DNA of 64,000 nucleotides from Lachnospiraceae bacterium (GTDB taxonomy: Bacteria; Bacillota_A; Clostridia; Lachnospirales; Lachnospiraceae): positions 1 to 64,000 of the forward strand of contig CAAFOY010000079.1 of the NCBI GenBank assembly GCA_900764695.1. The letters are read 5' to 3'. The position numbers and the translations under genes were made by a program. Positions 16,364 through 26,415 of the stretch are shown piece after piece (the first letter of the stretch is position 1; each line of letters starts with the position of its first letter). The notes beneath the pieces were generated by a model. That model searched no databases. It was not told the origin of the DNA and was given only the letters and a program-made list of their open reading frames with translations.

Positions 16364-18364
16364 ATGAAAGATATGGTTGGTAATAAATTTATGAAACTAA
16401 AAAATGAACTTCATATTGGGAAGAATGACATAATAGCTATGGGGTTAATGCTATTGGCATTATTAATACTTATGCAGTATAGAACATATAGACCGTTTTT
16501 AGATGAATCAGACAATTTTTTAGGAGGAAAAATATTAAGCCGTGGCGGGGTTATATATAAAGATTATATATCCCAACATATGCCGGGGATGTATTACATT
16601 GTTGGAATTATTGTAAAGTTAGGCTTTACGGAAATTCAGGAAATACGTACATGCTTTTATTTATTAATATTTTTGTCGTGGATAGTTATGTATTTTAGAT
16701 ACAAAAATATATTTTCATTGTGGATAATTCCAACTTTTGTATTTATGTATTTGTCTATGTTTAGTATTTCTAAAGGACATACATTGTTGGCTGAGCAGAT
16801 AGAAATTATCGCGTTTATGGTGATTATGTGTGAATTGTTCTTATTTTTTAAAACAAAAAAATTAAAACTAAGTTCAACAATTTTTATTTCAATTAGCACA
16901 TGGTTAGCAATTGTCTGTGCTATGACTGCGGTATGGACAATATTTTTTATGGCACTTATATTTATCATAATTTATATTGAACAATTAAAAAGTAGTGAAA
17001 ATAAAAAAAATATAATGAATGAGATTATAAGAACCAGTGTGATAATAGCAATTCCTTTTATAATATGGATGGTTTATTTATTAAAAACTAATTCAGTAGA
17101 AGAATGGTTTTACCAGGCATATAAATTTAATCAGGAAGTGTACGGAAAATATGTTAATTTCTCAGGAATATTTAAAACTGTTATTGCTCCGTTTTTTGGA
17201 TATGGAAGTATGATTTGGAAGGCAATACAACAATTAACAGTATCGCTTTATTCAAGTGTAATAATTTTGGTGTATGTAGTAGTTAATATTCTTTTTTGCA
17301 TAGAAATGAGTCGAAAAGGGAAAATATATGGAATACTTATGTTTGTTACCATTATAGCAATGGGAAATAGAAGTTTTGGTATATGGTCATCAGATGAAAA
17401 TATGCATGCAACACCGTATTTGGCAATGACGGGATTTATGTTAGCGTATTTATTATTTGAAGTTTGGAATGTTCGAAAAGTGACAATAATAATGCTAACA
17501 TTTCTTATGGTTGTACCGATTACATCAGCTCTTAATGAAGTGAGCGAATATAATAACAATATTAAATATGTAGAAACTTCTGATACGGCAAAATATATAA
17601 ATGCATTAACTAAAAAGAATGAAAAGATATTTTTGGTCGGTTTTAATGAATATAATGATTACAATGCATATAATAGAATGCCGGCAACAAGGTTAGTACA
17701 TATTCATCCGTGGTTTATGGAAGAGTTCCAACAGGATGTAATTAATGATTTGGAAAAAAATAAAACAAGAGTAATTGTTAACGCTGAGGATATGGATATA
17801 TGGGGATATAAATATGTAGATTATGCCGCATCTTTGAGAAATTACATATTACAGAATTATACTCAGATTGGAAAAAGTGAAGCAAATGTATGGGTGCGAA
17901 ATGATTATTACGAAAAGGCTCTTGAAAAACTGAATTATGACAATAATATGATAGTGCCAAATAATGAAGAATTAAAAGGTATTACATCAATAAATGGAAA
18001 GAGTGTGTCGGAATGTTTTGTACCTAAGATGAAAAAATTGGTTAAAATTTCAACATATATAACAATAAACGGGGATATAAGAGATGGATATTATATGGTG
18101 GATTTATATTCTCAAAAGGATAAAAAATGTATTTATAGTAGTGTAGTTCCGATTAGCGGAATAGTTGATGGATGGCAAATGTTTGACTTAGATGATGTTA
18201 AAGTGACTCCGGGGAATAAATATGAAGTAAGAATTTCAGTAGCAGGCGTGTCTGAAACATGTAATGTTAATATAGGAGTTATAAAAAATAATGTATCATT
18301 AAAAACAAAAATTAACAACAAATTGATTAATCAGGATTTAGCCTTAAGAGTTTATGGAAAATAG
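16364..18364 (+). CDS. GT-C fold membrane glycosyltransferase-like protein
   Basis: This 666-residue protein has roughly ten hydrophobic segments in its first ~390 residues and a C-terminal soluble part. The first extracytoplasmic loop carries FLDESDNFLGGKIL followed by GGVIYKDYISQHMPGMYY, the acidic-motif-then-QH layout of GT-C enzymes of the ArnT/PMT type that use polyprenyl-phosphate sugars. The C-terminal region (about 560-666) is beta-rich and may bind carbohydrate. The substrate is unknown. It sits between the SRP RNA and dnaX, which are neighbours in many Firmicutes, so it looks inserted there. The ribosome binding site is weak (GCGTGGTAAAA). Confidence 0.72.
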   Translation: MKDMVGNKFMKLKNELHIGKNDIIAMGLMLLALLILMQYRTYRPFLDESDNFLGGKILSRGGVIYKDYISQHMPGMYYIVGIIVKLGFTEIQEIRTCFYLLIFLSWIVMYFRYKNIFSLWIIPTFVFMYLSMFSISKGHTLLAEQIEIIAFMVIMCELFLFFKTKKLKLSSTIFISISTWLAIVCAMTAVWTIFFMALIFIIIYIEQLKSSENKKNIMNEIIRTSVIIAIPFIIWMVYLLKTNSVEEWFYQAYKFNQEVYGKYVNFSGIFKTVIAPFFGYGSMIWKAIQQLTVSLYSSVIILVYVVVNILFCIEMSRKGKIYGILMFVTIIAMGNRSFGIWSSDENMHATPYLAMTGFMLAYLLFEVWNVRKVTIIMLTFLMVVPITSALNEVSEYNNNIKYVETSDTAKYINALTKKNEKIFLVGFNEYNDYNAYNRMPATRLVHIHPWFMEEFQQDVINDLEKNKTRVIVNAEDMDIWGYKYVDYAASLRNYILQNYTQIGKSEANVWVRNDYYEKALEKLNYDNNMIVPNNEELKGITSINGKSVSECFVPKMKKLVKISTYITINGDIRDGYYMVDLYSQKDKKCIYSSVVPISGIVDGWQMFDLDDVKVTPGNKYEVRISVAGVSETCNVNIGVIKNNVSLKTKINNKLINQDLALRVYGK

Positions 18365-18376
18365 AATGAAAAATAG

Positions 18377-18419
18377 TCCCAAATATTGGATATATTCTAA
18401 TATTTGGGATTTATTTTTG
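18377..18419 (+). terminator. Terminator after the GT-C gene
   Basis: TCCCAAATATT pairs perfectly with AATATTTGGGA, followed by TTTATTTTTG. Confidence 0.88.
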
Positions 18420-18535
18420 TTCCAAAATATTATATAATGAATCCAAAGGTATGCCCATTTATAGGAATGAAAACATTTTTATAAATACTAAGCATATTTT
18501 TTAGATTTAAAATAGACACAGGAAGGAGCGGGCTA

Positions 18536-20098
18536 ATGTCATATACAGCTTTATATAGAAAGTTTAGACCGGCAACGTTTGACGAAGTAAAGGGACAAGA
18601 TCATATTGTTAAAACTTTACAGAACCAGATTGAAGCTAATAGAATAGGCCATGCATATCTTTTTTGTGGAACACGAGGAACAGGTAAGACAAGTATTGCA
18701 AAGATATTTGCGAAAGCAGTTAATTGTGAACATCCGGTAAATGGAAGCCCATGTAATGAATGTGCATCATGCAAAGCTATTGCAGCAGGAAGTTCAATGA
18801 ATGTAGTTGAAATCGATGCGGCTTCTAATAATGGTGTTGATAATATCAGACAAATTAGAGAAGAAATTCAGTACTCACCAGCGGATGGAAAATATAAGGT
18901 TTATATTATTGATGAAGTACATATGCTGTCTATAGGAGCGTTTAATGCGTTATTAAAGACATTAGAAGAACCACCGGCATATGTTATTTTTGTGCTTGCA
19001 ACTACCGAACCACATAAGATTCCTATAACAATTCTTTCAAGATGTCAGCGATATGATTTTAAGAGAATCACTATAGATACGATAGCAGACAGACTTTCAG
19101 AATTGATGGAGAAGGAACAGGTTACAGTTGAAGATAAGGCAATCAGATATGTTGCAAAGGCAGCAGATGGTTCTATGAGAGATGCGTTAAGTCTTTTGGA
19201 TCAGTGTATTGCTTTTTATTTAGGACAAACACTTACCTATGATAATGTACTTGAAGTGTTAGGTGCTGTAGACACAGAAGTGTTCAGCAAACTTATTAGA
19301 GGCATTATAAATGGAGATGTTGTTGGTAGTCTGCATATATTGGATGATATGATAATGCAGGGAAGAGAACTTGGACAGTTTGTAAATGATTTTATCTGGT
19401 ATATGAGAAATTTATTATTAGTTCAGACATCAGATAATGTTGAGGATGTAATTGACGCATCCGCAGACAGAATCCAGGCATTAAAAGAAGAAGCACAGAT
19501 GGTTGAGACCGAAGTTCTTATGAGATACATAAGAGTTTTTTCGGATTTGTCAAATCAGATAAAATATTCTTCACAGAAAAGAGTTTTAATAGAAATAGCT
19601 CTTATAAAGCTTAATAAACCGGCAATGGATACGGATGTAAGTTCCTTATTAAACAGAATGGCTTTAATTGAAAATAAATTAGAAAATGGTGTTGTTGCAG
19701 TAAGCCCTACAACAACGCAAAGTGCCACACCGGAGAGGCAGTCACAACCTAAAAAGAAATTTGATAAGGCGATACCAAAGGATGTGCAGGAAGTTGCTGA
19801 TAATTGGGGAATGGTACAAAAACATTTGCCAACACACTTTAGAGCATATTTTAAAGACGCAAGATTTAGTGTGAAAGGTGACAACATATTACTTGTTGTA
19901 TTTAAACATGGTGCAGTAGGTTATAATCAGTGTAATAAGCCGGAAGTCATAGAAATGCTAAATACAATTATTAGCGAACAGATAAAGAAAGAAGTTACAG
20001 TTGAAGTACAAATGCTTGAAGATAATCAGAATTTTGCAGATGTATATCAGGAAGTAATCTCAAGAATAAACATGGATATTGAAGAGGAGGATTTTTAA
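18536..20098 (+). CDS. dnaX: DNA polymerase III subunits gamma/tau
   Basis: This 520-residue clamp-loader ATPase has Walker [10 protein letters not shown] (about residues 44-52), a zinc-binding [16 protein letters not shown], Walker B IDEVH, sensor 1 ATTEPHKIP and the arginine-finger SRCQ. Domain III lies at about 230-360. The C-terminal part is tau-like but short. GGAAGGAGCGGGCTA precedes the ATG. It begins the conserved dnaX-ybaB-recR operon; ybaB follows after one base. Confidence 0.97.
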   Translation: MSYTALYRKFRPATFDEVKGQDHIVKTLQNQIEANRIGHAYLFCGTRGTGKTSIAKIFAKAVNCEHPVNGSPCNECASCKAIAAGSSMNVVEIDAASNNGVDNIRQIREEIQYSPADGKYKVYIIDEVHMLSIGAFNALLKTLEEPPAYVIFVLATTEPHKIPITILSRCQRYDFKRITIDTIADRLSELMEKEQVTVEDKAIRYVAKAADGSMRDALSLLDQCIAFYLGQTLTYDNVLEVLGAVDTEVFSKLIRGIINGDVVGSLHILDDMIMQGRELGQFVNDFIWYMRNLLLVQTSDNVEDVIDASADRIQALKEEAQMVETEVLMRYIRVFSDLSNQIKYSSQKRVLIEIALIKLNKPAMDTDVSSLLNRMALIENKLENGVVAVSPTTTQSATPERQSQPKKKFDKAIPKDVQEVADNWGMVQKHLPTHFRAYFKDARFSVKGDNILLVVFKHGAVGYNQCNKPEVIEMLNTIISEQIKKEVTVEVQMLEDNQNFADVYQEVISRINMDIEEEDF

Positions 20099-20099
20099 C

Positions 20100-20441
20100 A
20101 TGGCAAGACGTGGAGGATTTCCAGGTGGCGGAATGCCACAGAATATGAACAATTTAATGAAGCAGGCTCAGAAGATGCAGAAGCAGATGGAAGAAGCTCA
20201 GGCAAATCTTGAAAGCCAGGAATTTACAACTACAGCCGGAGGCGGTGCAGTTGAAGTGACAATTACAGGTAAGAAAGAAATTACAAAAGTAAAAATTGAT
20301 GAAGAAGTTGTAGACCCTGATGACATTGAAATGTTAGAAGATTTAATTATGGCTGCAGTAAATGAGGCAATCAGAACTGTAGAAGAAAATACAACACAGC
20401 AGATGTCTAAAATAACAGGCGGTCTTGGCGGATTATTTTAA
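20100..20441 (+). CDS. ybaB: YbaB/EbfC nucleoid-associated protein
   Basis: This 113-residue DNA-binding protein of the YbaB/EbfC family starts [16 protein letters not shown], with helical dimerisation and DNA-contacting segments ([21 protein letters not shown], written here only to its central part). ATG 20100 is chosen because GAGGAGG at the dnaX end provides the ribosome binding site; an upstream in-frame start at 20079 would overlap dnaX. The gene's stop overlaps the recR ribosome binding site, so translation is probably coupled. Confidence 0.93.
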   Translation: MARRGGFPGGGMPQNMNNLMKQAQKMQKQMEEAQANLESQEFTTTAGGGAVEVTITGKKEITKVKIDEEVVDPDDIEMLEDLIMAAVNEAIRTVEENTTQQMSKITGGLGGLF

Positions 20442-20451
20442 GGAGTAGACA

Positions 20452-21048
20452 TTGGATTATTACAGTGGATATATATCAAAGTTGATTGAGGAACTTTCCA
20501 TACTTCCGGGAATTGGCGCTAAGACAGCGTCAAGACTTGCATTTTATATATTAGATATGCCACAGGAACAGGTGGAAGAGTTATCCCAATCAATTATTGA
20601 TGCTAAGAAAAATGTAAAATATTGTAAAAAGTGTTTTACTTTGACAGATCAGGACATTTGTCCTATTTGCGCAAGTAAAGACAGAGACCATAAAACAATT
20701 ATGGTTGTAGAAAACACAAAAGATATGGCAGCCTATGAAAAAGTAGGAGAATATAAAGGGGTATACCATGTATTACATGGTGCCATAAATCCTTTAATGG
20801 GAATTGGACAGAATGATATAAAACTTAAAGAATTATTTGAAAGATTAAAAGATGATGTAGATGAAGTTATAATTGCTACAAATTCCAGCGTTGAAGGTGA
20901 AGCAACGGCGATGTACATAAGCAAAGTCGTTAAACCTTTAGGGATAAAGATAAGTCGAATTGCCAGTGGAGTACCGGTAGGTGGAGATTTAGAATGTATT
21001 GATAACGTTACGTTACTGAGAGCGTTACAGGGAAGAGTGCAGATTTAG
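20452..21048 (+). CDS. recR: Recombination protein RecR
   Basis: This 198-residue DNA repair protein works with RecF/RecO in gap repair. A helix-hairpin-helix ([15 protein letters not shown]) is followed by a C4 zinc finger ([16 protein letters not shown]), a Toprim domain ([16 protein letters not shown], then [15 protein letters not shown]) and a Walker B-like end. The start is TTG at 20452, preceded by AAGGAG at seven bases; no better ATG is available that keeps the conserved N-terminus. Confidence 0.96.
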   Translation: MDYYSGYISKLIEELSILPGIGAKTASRLAFYILDMPQEQVEELSQSIIDAKKNVKYCKKCFTLTDQDICPICASKDRDHKTIMVVENTKDMAAYEKVGEYKGVYHVLHGAINPLMGIGQNDIKLKELFERLKDDVDEVIIATNSSVEGEATAMYISKVVKPLGIKISRIASGVPVGGDLECIDNVTLLRALQGRVQI

Positions 21049-21096
21049 ATTAAGTCATAATTCGCAACGGCGGATGAATGAAAGGTGTTTATCAAA

Positions 21097-24000
21097 ATGG
21101 ATAGAAATGAGTATAACTTTAAAATAGAAGAAATGAGAGTCGCTGTTCGTAATAAAGATTACGAAAGAGCAGTGCAAATCGCAGACTCTCTTGATTATAG
21201 AAGAGAAAAAGCAAATGACATTTTATCCCTAATAGCAGATGCATACGAAATGGCAAAGCAGTATGATAAGGCAAAGCAGGCTTTGATTATTGCTTATGAA
21301 AATACAAATACAGGAAGACATTTGGCTTATAGGTTGTGTTTGTTGTCAGCAAAATTACAGCAGTTTGATGAAGCAGAAGAGTTTTATCAGGACTTTGTTG
21401 AACTTGCACCTAGGGACAATGATAAATATATATTGCAGTATGAAATGCAGAAAGCAAAGAAGGCTCCAATTGGAAAACTAATAGAAATCCTTGAAAAGTA
21501 TATTCAGGAAGACATGGAGGAAAAATGGGCTTATGAATTAGCTAAGTTATATCATGAAGCAGGAGATGAAGAAAACTGCGTTGATATGTGCGATGAAATA
21601 AGCTTATGGTTTGCTGAAGGAAAATATGTAAATAAGGCTATGGAGTTAAAAAAACTTTACAGACCACTTACAAAGCTTCAGCAGGAGAGATATGACAATT
21701 ATAGATTAGGCAGAAAGCCTTTACAAAAGATAGAAAAAGATGAGAGAAAAGAAAACAAACAGGCAGGAGACATAGAAGATAACTTATCAATAGATAATGC
21801 CATCTCTGAAGATAAAGAAAAAGAATCAGTGTCGGTAAAGATAGCTGATGAGGTTATTGACGAGAGACCAAGTATTCCATTTATGATAAGAAAGGATAAT
21901 TTTAAAGAAAGTATCAGAAAGCTTAAACATCCTGTTATAGAAAGTATTCACAAGTCAAATGACGAAAAGAAAGCCGAAGGTGAATCGGAACAAAAAGAAC
22001 TGTTTGCACAGCAGAACAATCCTGATGTACAGGAGATATTTGTAGAGCAAAATGATCCTGAAATGCATGAGATTACTTTTGAAGATGAATTTGAAAAAGA
22101 CGAATTGGAGTTAGAATCAGAAGAAAATTCAGAATCAGAAGAGAATCCAGAAGTGAACAAAAATTTGGAATCAGAAGAAAACTTGGAATCAAAAGAAAAT
22201 GAGTTTATAGTCGATGAAGCTAATATTGAAGAAAGTTCTAAAGAAAAGTCAGATTATTCAGCTAAAGAAGCGACAGATGAAAGCGATGGCAAGTTGGATG
22301 TTGAAAAAATAGCTGTTGAAAGCGATTCTACAGAAAACAATGTCGATAAAGAAGCGGAAACTATTTTGGATGGTAAAGAGAATGTTGATGCTATACAAGA
22401 AAATGATTCTGATGAAAAAAGTCTTAGCGAAGAAGATAATGCTTCAAATAACGAAAGCATAACTGATGATGAAGAAGATCAGATAGTTAAAAAGCAGAAT
22501 ACAGGACAATTATCAATAGAAGAAGTTTTACATAAACTTCAGGATAGGGGAATTCTTAAGGCGGACACAGTTGAAAAGGCAGTTAAGGCCTTAGATGAGG
22601 CAGAAAATATTGTCGAAAAAACAGAAGAAGATTTTGAAAAAATAAATCCTGACTATAAGAGAATTCAGTCGATACATGAAGGTCTTGGTATAGATGAAGA
22701 AGGAAATGAACAGGAAATCGAAGATACTGAGACATATAACTATGATAATGAGCAGTATTTTGATGAAATTGAGATAAGTAATCAGGGAAAAGAGATACAG
22801 CATGCCGGTGTATCAGAATTTGAAAATCCTACTCATGATAAGGAACTTGGTGCAGACCACGAAAAAGAATTAGATATGGTTCAACGTGGACTTGAATCAT
22901 TTGCAGCAGAAGCGGCAGCAGATGTATTTGTTCCTGATGTTGATACCGATGTTATAGAAGAGGAAATTAAATTCCAGACAGGTGAAATTTCATTTGGAAC
23001 AATGGATTTAAATGAAATAGTAAACCAGTCTGCTGCTTCTGAAAGACATAATGAAAAAAGAATTAATGTAAGTTCAAATGATATTTCAGATACGGTTCAA
23101 TTAGAAAAGCATACATCTTCAATTCCAAATATGGATAATGAGATGACAGAAATAACATTGGATCCGATTGATTTTGAAAAAACAGATAATATTGAAAAAT
23201 CACCTGAAACAAATGAAATCCCAAATTTTGATATTGAAGCTTTGGAAGATACAGAAACTGAAGGTGAAACAAAAGCAACACCGAATACCGATATGGATAC
23301 TTTAGGTAATGAAGAAGCCGTAGGTGAAACAAAAGTAATACCAAACATCGACATTGAAGCTTTGGAAGATGAAGAAGTCGCAGGTGAAACAAAAGCAATA
23401 CCAAATATCGAAGAGGAATTGGAAAAGGCAGCTGAGTCAGAACAGACAAATGTACCAACATTGGATTTGGAATTCGATATGCCTGAGATAATTAGTGGTA
23501 CAGATGATTCAGTATTAGGGAATCAGTTGCCGGAAGAAGATTTGGTAAATTACGACATAGAGGAAACTATTCAATATGAAAAGGAAGAACTTGAAGAATT
23601 AAATAATATTATAGATTCCGAAAGAATGATGAATATTGAAGGTGAGCCTGAGGAGTTGCCAGAATATGAAGAGCCTGAGGTTGTTACAGAAAAATTACCT
23701 AAAAAGCGTTTAAGTGAATTATCAGCAGATTTAGAGGAAATATTTAACAATGATATTATTGATTTCAGAGATATGCCTGCTGAAGAACTTGAAAGAGAAC
23801 GAAGAGAGTCAATTTTAATTTCAGACATTGATAAAACAATGGAATTAGAAAGACCTAAGAGTATCAGTGATTTGGTAAAAGAGGCGGAGGAAAATATAAT
23901 TTCTGAAGAGCCTGAATTGCTGGATGAACCTTTAGAAGAAACAGTTGGTGAGTCGGAAAGTGATACAATTGATGAAGACGCAGTTGAATCAACAGAGCCG

Positions 24001-25563
24001 GAAATGGAATCGCTAGGAAAAACGGAAAACAAACCTGTTGATGAATTAGAAAACGAATCAACAGAGGAGTTTGAAATAAATAGTACTGATGAATCAGAAA
24101 ACGAATATGCGGAAACAATAGAAGATTATGAAACAATTGATGACGTGGAAGAAGTTGAAGATTCAGAAGATGAACCTATAGAAGATATAGAGGAGTCGGA
24201 AGATGAATCGGCAGAGGATTTTGAAGAGCCAAAAGAAGATTTAGTTGAGGAAGAATTACAAGAAGATTCATCAGAAAATTTAACTAAAGACGAGCCGGAA
24301 GAAACAATAAAATCAGATATGGAAAATGTTGAAATGCCTGAAGTATCAGCTAAAATGGATAAGATTGCGCAGGAAATTGAAAGCATGCCGGAGATAAGCA
24401 TACCGGAACTTGATATACCTAAGATAGAAATTCCAAATCTCGATTTACCTGATTTGAGCGATGAGGATGCATTAGAGTTAAGCGATTTGACGGATGTTGC
24501 GGATTCTAAAGAAGATTCAGAAGCAAAAGAAGATTCAGAATCAGTTGATGGGCTGGATGATAATGATGAAGTAGAAGATAGTAAATTAAAAGGATCATTA
24601 GATAAATCAGAAGATTATGTTGAATCAGAGCCAGAAGAAGTTGAACATGCAGAGCAGGAATCAGAGTCAACAGAAGAGGTTGAACCTGCAGAGCAGGAAT
24701 CAGATGCAGTAGAAGAAGGTAAAGATTCAGAACAGGAAACAGAACAGAAATCAGCAGAGAAAGAATCTGAAACAAAAGAAGAAAAAGATAATTCAGGAAC
24801 AAAAATTGTAACAGATGAAGATATGAAGGTGTTTGCAAATTATACAAACATTGAAGGATTGGACGATACAATAAAATACACAATTGAAAAATTAGTCAAA
24901 GAATTTGTGCCTGATGGAAATTCTTCAAATGGAAACATAGCAATCAGTGGTGATGAAAAAAGTGGAAAAACTACATTGGCTATTGATATAATCAAGATGG
25001 TTAATGCAAAGAGAGGCAGAGCCGGAAGAAGAATTGCTAAAGTAAATGCGGAGGTATTAAACCGAAGAGGATTTACAGCTGCATTAAACAAACTTATGGG
25101 AAGCGATTTAATTGTAGAAAAAGCTACAGATTTGAATAGTGAGCAAATAGATGAGATAATTAAGTCTGCTAAACTTTATACAAATGACATGTTGATAGTT
25201 CTTGAAGGAGGAACTGATGCAATGGCAGATATGTTTGATGAGAATGAAGAGTTAAAACAGATTTTTGATTATCCTATTCTTATTAAGACTTATAATGTAA
25301 AAGAATGGGTAGCTTATGGTGTTCAATATGCCAAAGATAACGGCTTTAATATCAACGAGATGGGAATGCTTGCATTATTTAAAGCTATAGATGACTGGTA
25401 TGGAACAAAGAAAGAAATCAGTCAGAAGGATGTTGAACAAATATTAGATGCGGCCATAAAAAGGGCAAAACATAAATTAGGCAGAAAAATCGTTGGTATT
25501 TTTAAAGCAAAAGATAAAGACGATTTGCAGATATTAAAAGAAGCAGATTTTAATATTAAATAA
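21097..25563 (+). CDS. Very large acidic protein with N-terminal TPR-like and C-terminal P-loop domains
   Basis: This 1,488-residue protein of unknown function is encoded 48 bases after recR. Residues 1-200 are helical and TPR-like (RNKDYERAVQIADSL, YDKAKQALIIAYEN). Residues ~215-1230 are extremely rich in Glu, Asp and Ser with low complexity, including three 20-residue tandem repeats at 709-768. The C-terminal ~240 residues form a globular NTPase-like domain with Walker A SGDEKSGKTTLA near 1283-1294 and a hydrophobic Walker B-like DMLIVLEGG. I start at ATG 21097 because AAAGG lies ahead of it; the GTG at 21085 sits directly on that site. The long acidic tether linking two folded domains suggests a scaffold, but no function should be assumed. 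Confidence 0.8.
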   Translation: MDRNEYNFKIEEMRVAVRNKDYERAVQIADSLDYRREKANDILSLIADAYEMAKQYDKAKQALIIAYENTNTGRHLAYRLCLLSAKLQQFDEAEEFYQDFVELAPRDNDKYILQYEMQKAKKAPIGKLIEILEKYIQEDMEEKWAYELAKLYHEAGDEENCVDMCDEISLWFAEGKYVNKAMELKKLYRPLTKLQQERYDNYRLGRKPLQKIEKDERKENKQAGDIEDNLSIDNAISEDKEKESVSVKIADEVIDERPSIPFMIRKDNFKESIRKLKHPVIESIHKSNDEKKAEGESEQKELFAQQNNPDVQEIFVEQNDPEMHEITFEDEFEKDELELESEENSESEENPEVNKNLESEENLESKENEFIVDEANIEESSKEKSDYSAKEATDESDGKLDVEKIAVESDSTENNVDKEAETILDGKENVDAIQENDSDEKSLSEEDNASNNESITDDEEDQIVKKQNTGQLSIEEVLHKLQDRGILKADTVEKAVKALDEAENIVEKTEEDFEKINPDYKRIQSIHEGLGIDEEGNEQEIEDTETYNYDNEQYFDEIEISNQGKEIQHAGVSEFENPTHDKELGADHEKELDMVQRGLESFAAEAAADVFVPDVDTDVIEEEIKFQTGEISFGTMDLNEIVNQSAASERHNEKRINVSSNDISDTVQLEKHTSSIPNMDNEMTEITLDPIDFEKTDNIEKSPETNEIPNFDIEALEDTETEGETKATPNTDMDTLGNEEAVGETKVIPNIDIEALEDEEVAGETKAIPNIEEELEKAAESEQTNVPTLDLEFDMPEIISGTDDSVLGNQLPEEDLVNYDIEETIQYEKEELEELNNIIDSERMMNIEGEPEELPEYEEPEVVTEKLPKKRLSELSADLEEIFNNDIIDFRDMPAEELERERRESILISDIDKTMELERPKSISDLVKEAEENIISEEPELLDEPLEETVGESESDTIDEDAVESTEPEMESLGKTENKPVDELENESTEEFEINSTDESENEYAETIEDYETIDDVEEVEDSEDEPIEDIEESEDESAEDFEEPKEDLVEEELQEDSSENLTKDEPEETIKSDMENVEMPEVSAKMDKIAQEIESMPEISIPELDIPKIEIPNLDLPDLSDEDALELSDLTDVADSKEDSEAKEDSESVDGLDDNDEVEDSKLKGSLDKSEDYVESEPEEVEHAEQESESTEEVEPAEQESDAVEEGKDSEQETEQKSAEKESETKEEKDNSGTKIVTDEDMKVFANYTNIEGLDDTIKYTIEKLVKEFVPDGNSSNGNIAISGDEKSGKTTLAIDIIKMVNAKRGRAGRRIAKVNAEVLNRRGFTAALNKLMGSDLIVEKATDLNSEQIDEIIKSAKLYTNDMLIVLEGGTDAMADMFDENEELKQIFDYPILIKTYNVKEWVAYGVQYAKDNGFNINEMGMLALFKAIDDWYGTKKEISQKDVEQILDAAIKRAKHKLGRKIVGIFKAKDKDDLQILKEADFNIK
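23221..23400 (+). repeat. Three 60-base in-frame tandem repeats inside the acidic gene
   Basis: Units start at 23221, 23281 and 23341, with a partial fourth from 23401. Each encodes about PNxDIEALEDEEx-GETKAI, 20 residues. The 60-base period keeps the frame, so copy number can vary without breaking the protein. Confidence 0.9.
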
Positions 25564-25578
25564 AAGAAAGGAATTAAA

Positions 25579-26415
25579 ATGGAAAATTTACAGCTTGAAA
25601 AAATAGCAAATGAAGTGCGTAAAGGTGTTATTAAAGGCGTACACAGCGCAAAATCAGGACATCCGGGTGGATCATTATCAGTAGCCGACATGTTAACATT
25701 TTTGTATTTTGAAGAAATGAATGTTGACCCTAAGAATCCTAAGATGGAAGACAGAGACAGATTAGTTTTATCAAAAGGTCACGTTGCACCTGCTTTATAT
25801 GCAGTGTTAGCAGAAAAAGGATTCTTCCCTAAGGAAGATTTAACAACTTTAAGACATATCGGTTCTTATTTACAGGGACATCCCGATATGAAGCATACAC
25901 CGGGTGTTGATATGTCAGCAGGTTCATTAGGACAGGGTGTTTCTGCAGCAGTAGGAATGGCTTTAGGCGCAAAGATTGATAACAAAGATTACAGAGTATT
26001 TGCAGTTACAGGTGATGGCGAAATTCAGGAAGGACAGATTTGGGAAGCAGCTATGTTTGCAGGAGCAAAGAAGTTAGATAACCTTACTGTTATTGTCGAT
26101 AATAATAACCTTCAGATTGATGGAACAATTGAAGATGTATGTTCACCATACCCAATTGATAAGAAATTTGAAGCATTTAATTTCCATGTAATTAATATAG
26201 ATGCTCATAATTTTGATGAAATTAGAGCAGCTTTAAAGGAAGCAAGAGAAACAAAAGGAATGCCTACAGCAATTATTATGAAGAGTATTAAAGGAAAAGG
26301 CGTTTCGTTTATGGAAAACCAGGCTTCATGGCATGGTGCAGCTCCAAATGATGAGCAGTTTGAACAGGCAATGGAAGAATTAGAGAAAGCAGGTGAAGCA
26401 TTATGTCAGAAGTAA
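25579..26415 (+). CDS. Transketolase, N-terminal (TPP-binding) subunit
   Basis: This 278-residue half of a split transketolase contains the thiamine diphosphate domain: GHPGGSLSVAD, SKGHVAPALYAVLAE and the TPP motif GDGEIQEGQIWEAAMFA ending with VDNNNLQ. The Ser-x-Gly-Gln-Gly block (GSLGQGVSAAVG) is also present. It carries out two-carbon transfer in the non-oxidative pentose phosphate pathway together with the downstream subunit, which overlaps it by 13 bases. AAAGGAATTAAA precedes the ATG. Confidence 0.95.
   Translation: MENLQLEKIANEVRKGVIKGVHSAKSGHPGGSLSVADMLTFLYFEEMNVDPKNPKMEDRDRLVLSKGHVAPALYAVLAEKGFFPKEDLTTLRHIGSYLQGHPDMKHTPGVDMSAGSLGQGVSAAVGMALGAKIDNKDYRVFAVTGDGEIQEGQIWEAAMFAGAKKLDNLTVIVDNNNLQIDGTIEDVCSPYPIDKKFEAFNFHVINIDAHNFDEIRAALKEARETKGMPTAIIMKSIKGKGVSFMENQASWHGAAPNDEQFEQAMEELEKAGEALCQK

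Noticed and set aside
21948..24883. Several long minus-strand frames opposite the acidic gene (Ser/Leu-rich)
   Set aside because: They mirror the GAA/GAT-rich codons of the plus-strand gene and lack ribosome binding sites.
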